From Methylobacterium sp. WL1 (GTDB lineage: Bacteria > Pseudomonadota > Alphaproteobacteria > Rhizobiales > Beijerinckiaceae), in NCBI RefSeq assembly GCF_008000895.1, contig NZ_CP042823.1:1863001-1927000 (forward strand): 64,000 bases of DNA. Reading direction: 5' to 3'. This document shows, piece by piece, positions 62,894-64,000 of the stretch. How positions within the stretch are numbered: position 1 is the first letter of the stretch; every line of letters starts with the position of its first letter. The notes under the pieces are model-generated. The model saw only the letters and a program-made list of their open reading frames with translations. It was not told the DNA's origin and searched no databases. The translations under genes were made by a program, and so were the position numbers.

Positions 62894-64000
62894 TTAGAAG
62901 TCGCGCTGGACGCGGAAGCGGAAGGAGGACACGCCGTCCGACGTCGTGGTCCGCGGCACGAAGGTACCCGCGTTGATGCCCGCGACGTTTGCGTAGGCGG
63001 TCGGGCTCTTGTCCTTGTCGATCACGCGACCGTTCCTGACGCCGACTTGGGTGTAGTACCCCTCGACACCGATATCGAGGTCCTTCACCGGCGACCAGAT
63101 GAGGCTGCCACCCGCCACGAACTGATAGGTGTCGCGCAGAGCTTCGCTGAGGTTGTAGAAGGCCGTGCCGGGCGTACCGACGGCGTTCGCGCCGAACGAG
63201 TTCGTGCCGTTCGGATTGATCAGCGAGAAGGCCGCACCCTGAGCCAGACGGGCACCATTTCCAAAGCTCATCTGGCCGTACGATCCGAAGAAGGCCGAGC
63301 GCCACTCGGGCGACCAGTAGTGCAGATATGAGGCTACGACCGTGAAGCTCGTGGACTGCTCCAGCTGACCCGAGAACGGGTTGACTGTCGCGTCGTTGAA
63401 GAACTGGTTGAACTTCTGGCCCTGGATGGTCGCGGCGTTCTGCGAGTAGGAGCCGCTGAACGAGGAGTAGCCGGTGTAGAGCTGAGAACCGCTGCCGTAG
63501 GCACCCTGCAGGTAGAGGGCGTCGCCGGGCGCGATGAACGGCGCGTTGATCTTCAGGCCACCCTGAACCGCATAGCCATACGAGTTGCTGGCGTGCGGGA
63601 TGCTGATGTTCGAGCCAGTGCCGGTACCGGCACCGTTCTGCACGTTACCGACGTTCAGCTCGTGCACCGAGGCCGAGATCTGAGCTGAACCCCAGGCCTG
63701 GTCGAGGCGCAGGGCACCGACGACGTCTGGCATCCGCGAACGCTGGATGACATCGACCTGGCTGAAGCGGCTCGGGGTCGCGCCGTTGTAGCCGATGAAC
63801 ACCGGAGCCGGCGAATTGGTCTGCGCGAAGTTCGCGATCGACGCGTTGACGGTGACGCCGCCGGGGTTGTTGGACGGCGAGTAGATTGGGCTGCGGCGGA
63901 AGACCGGGTCTTCGGCCGAGATCGTGGCTGACAAGCCGTTGCCGAGGGTGGCGGTGTAGGCGAGCAGGTTGGTGGACGCGAGGTCCGAACCCGCGGTGGC
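62894..64000 (-). CDS. Outer-membrane porin, Omp2b type (3' part)
   Basis: 369 residues are inside the window; the frame is open to base 64000, so the start lies beyond. It shows amphipathic beta-strand repeats (VVGALRLDQAWGSAQISASV, SYGYAVQGGLKINAPF, WRSAFFGSYGQMSFGNG, VKDLDIGVEGYYTQVGV) and ends in the aromatic FRFRVQRDF, the insertion signal of barrel proteins. This matches alphaproteobacterial porins (PF02530 type) for small hydrophilic solutes. Two hairpins follow the stop. Confidence 0.9.
   Translation of the reverse strand, partial: ATAGSDLASTNLLAYTATLGNGLSATISAEDPVFRRSPIYSPSNNPGGVTVNASIANFAQTNSPAPVFIGYNGATPSRFSQVDVIQRSRMPDVVGALRLDQAWGSAQISASVHELNVGNVQNGAGTGTGSNISIPHASNSYGYAVQGGLKINAPFIAPGDALYLQGAYGSGSQLYTGYSSFSGSYSQNAATIQGQKFNQFFNDATVNPFSGQLEQSTSFTVVASYLHYWSPEWRSAFFGSYGQMSFGNGARLAQGAAFSLINPNGTNSFGANAVGTPGTAFYNLSEALRDTYQFVAGGSLIWSPVKDLDIGVEGYYTQVGVRNGRVIDKDKSPTAYANVAGINAGTFVPRTTTSDGVSSFRFRVQRDF

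Noticed and set aside
1..64000. CRISPR array, prophage or plasmid origin
   Set aside because: No regularly spaced repeats, phage structural genes, integrase or replication initiator genes were seen.

Overview
The window is high-GC DNA with dense coding, frequent ATGA start/stop overlaps, a Ros/MucR regulator, an Omp2b-type porin, stand-alone receiver proteins and many IS remnants. Together these point to an alphaproteobacterium of the Rhizobiales/Hyphomicrobiales, most likely a Methylobacterium relative. That placement rests on gene content and recall of families, not on a search. I saw no rRNA, tRNA or CRISPR array.

Layout. 1-2.5 kb: end of a Dpp/Opp-type peptide ABC transporter whose fused ATPase gene carries a one-base frameshift. 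2.75-3.5 kb: eroded IS3-family remnant. 3.6-7.3 kb (minus): XRE regulator and a Gram-negative sortase module, made of a VIT/VWA surface protein ending in LPQTG plus its class GN-type sortase. 8 kb: RNase HI with an extra C-terminal tail. 9.2-17.6 kb (plus): RpiR regulator, isoaspartyl peptidase, a complete glutathione/peptide ABC importer (gsiABCD-like) and a DmpA-type self-cleaving aminopeptidase, an uptake-and-hydrolysis unit for unusual peptides. 17.7-21.4 kb (minus): formamidase/acetamidase with a taurine/nitrate-type ABC importer. 21.65-22.92 kb: intact IS3-family element abutting a truncated IS1111-type transposase. 24.6-27.8 kb: small genes and several broken ones. 27.9-33.3 kb: LysR plus a GalB/GalC aldol-cleavage unit, an MFS carrier and a Tat-signal MmgE/PrpD protein. 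34.2-38.5 kb: TonB siderophore-type receptor, divergent from a sulfotransferase-like gene followed by APS kinase. 38.8-48.7 kb: two divergent operons with a creatinase-like M24 protein, GntR regulator and polar amino-acid ABC importer on one side, and a 2-hydroxyacid dehydrogenase, M20 amidohydrolase, PxpABC (5-oxoprolinase) and VOC protein on the other. This reads as a catabolic locus for a lactam or cyclic amide. 49.3-53.4 kb: a diguanylate cyclase and a GAF-EAL phosphodiesterase. 54-56 kb: MucR, a small gene, an IS630 remnant and a copy of a dispersed repeat. 56.3-61.8 kb: MarR plus Aae-type aromatic acid efflux genes whose third gene is cut by a second identical IS3 copy, beyond which lies a 5'-truncated NhaD antiporter. 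62-64 kb: IS110-family remnant, two hairpins and the 3' part of an Omp2b-like porin.

The most informative points are the two identical IS copies with mismatched flanking genes (IS-mediated rearrangement), the sortase/LPQTG pair, the sulfotransferase-APS kinase pair, the lactam-type catabolic locus containing an M24 protein that has lost its metal ligands, and two partly overlapping fragments of one O-methyltransferase type 8 kb apart.
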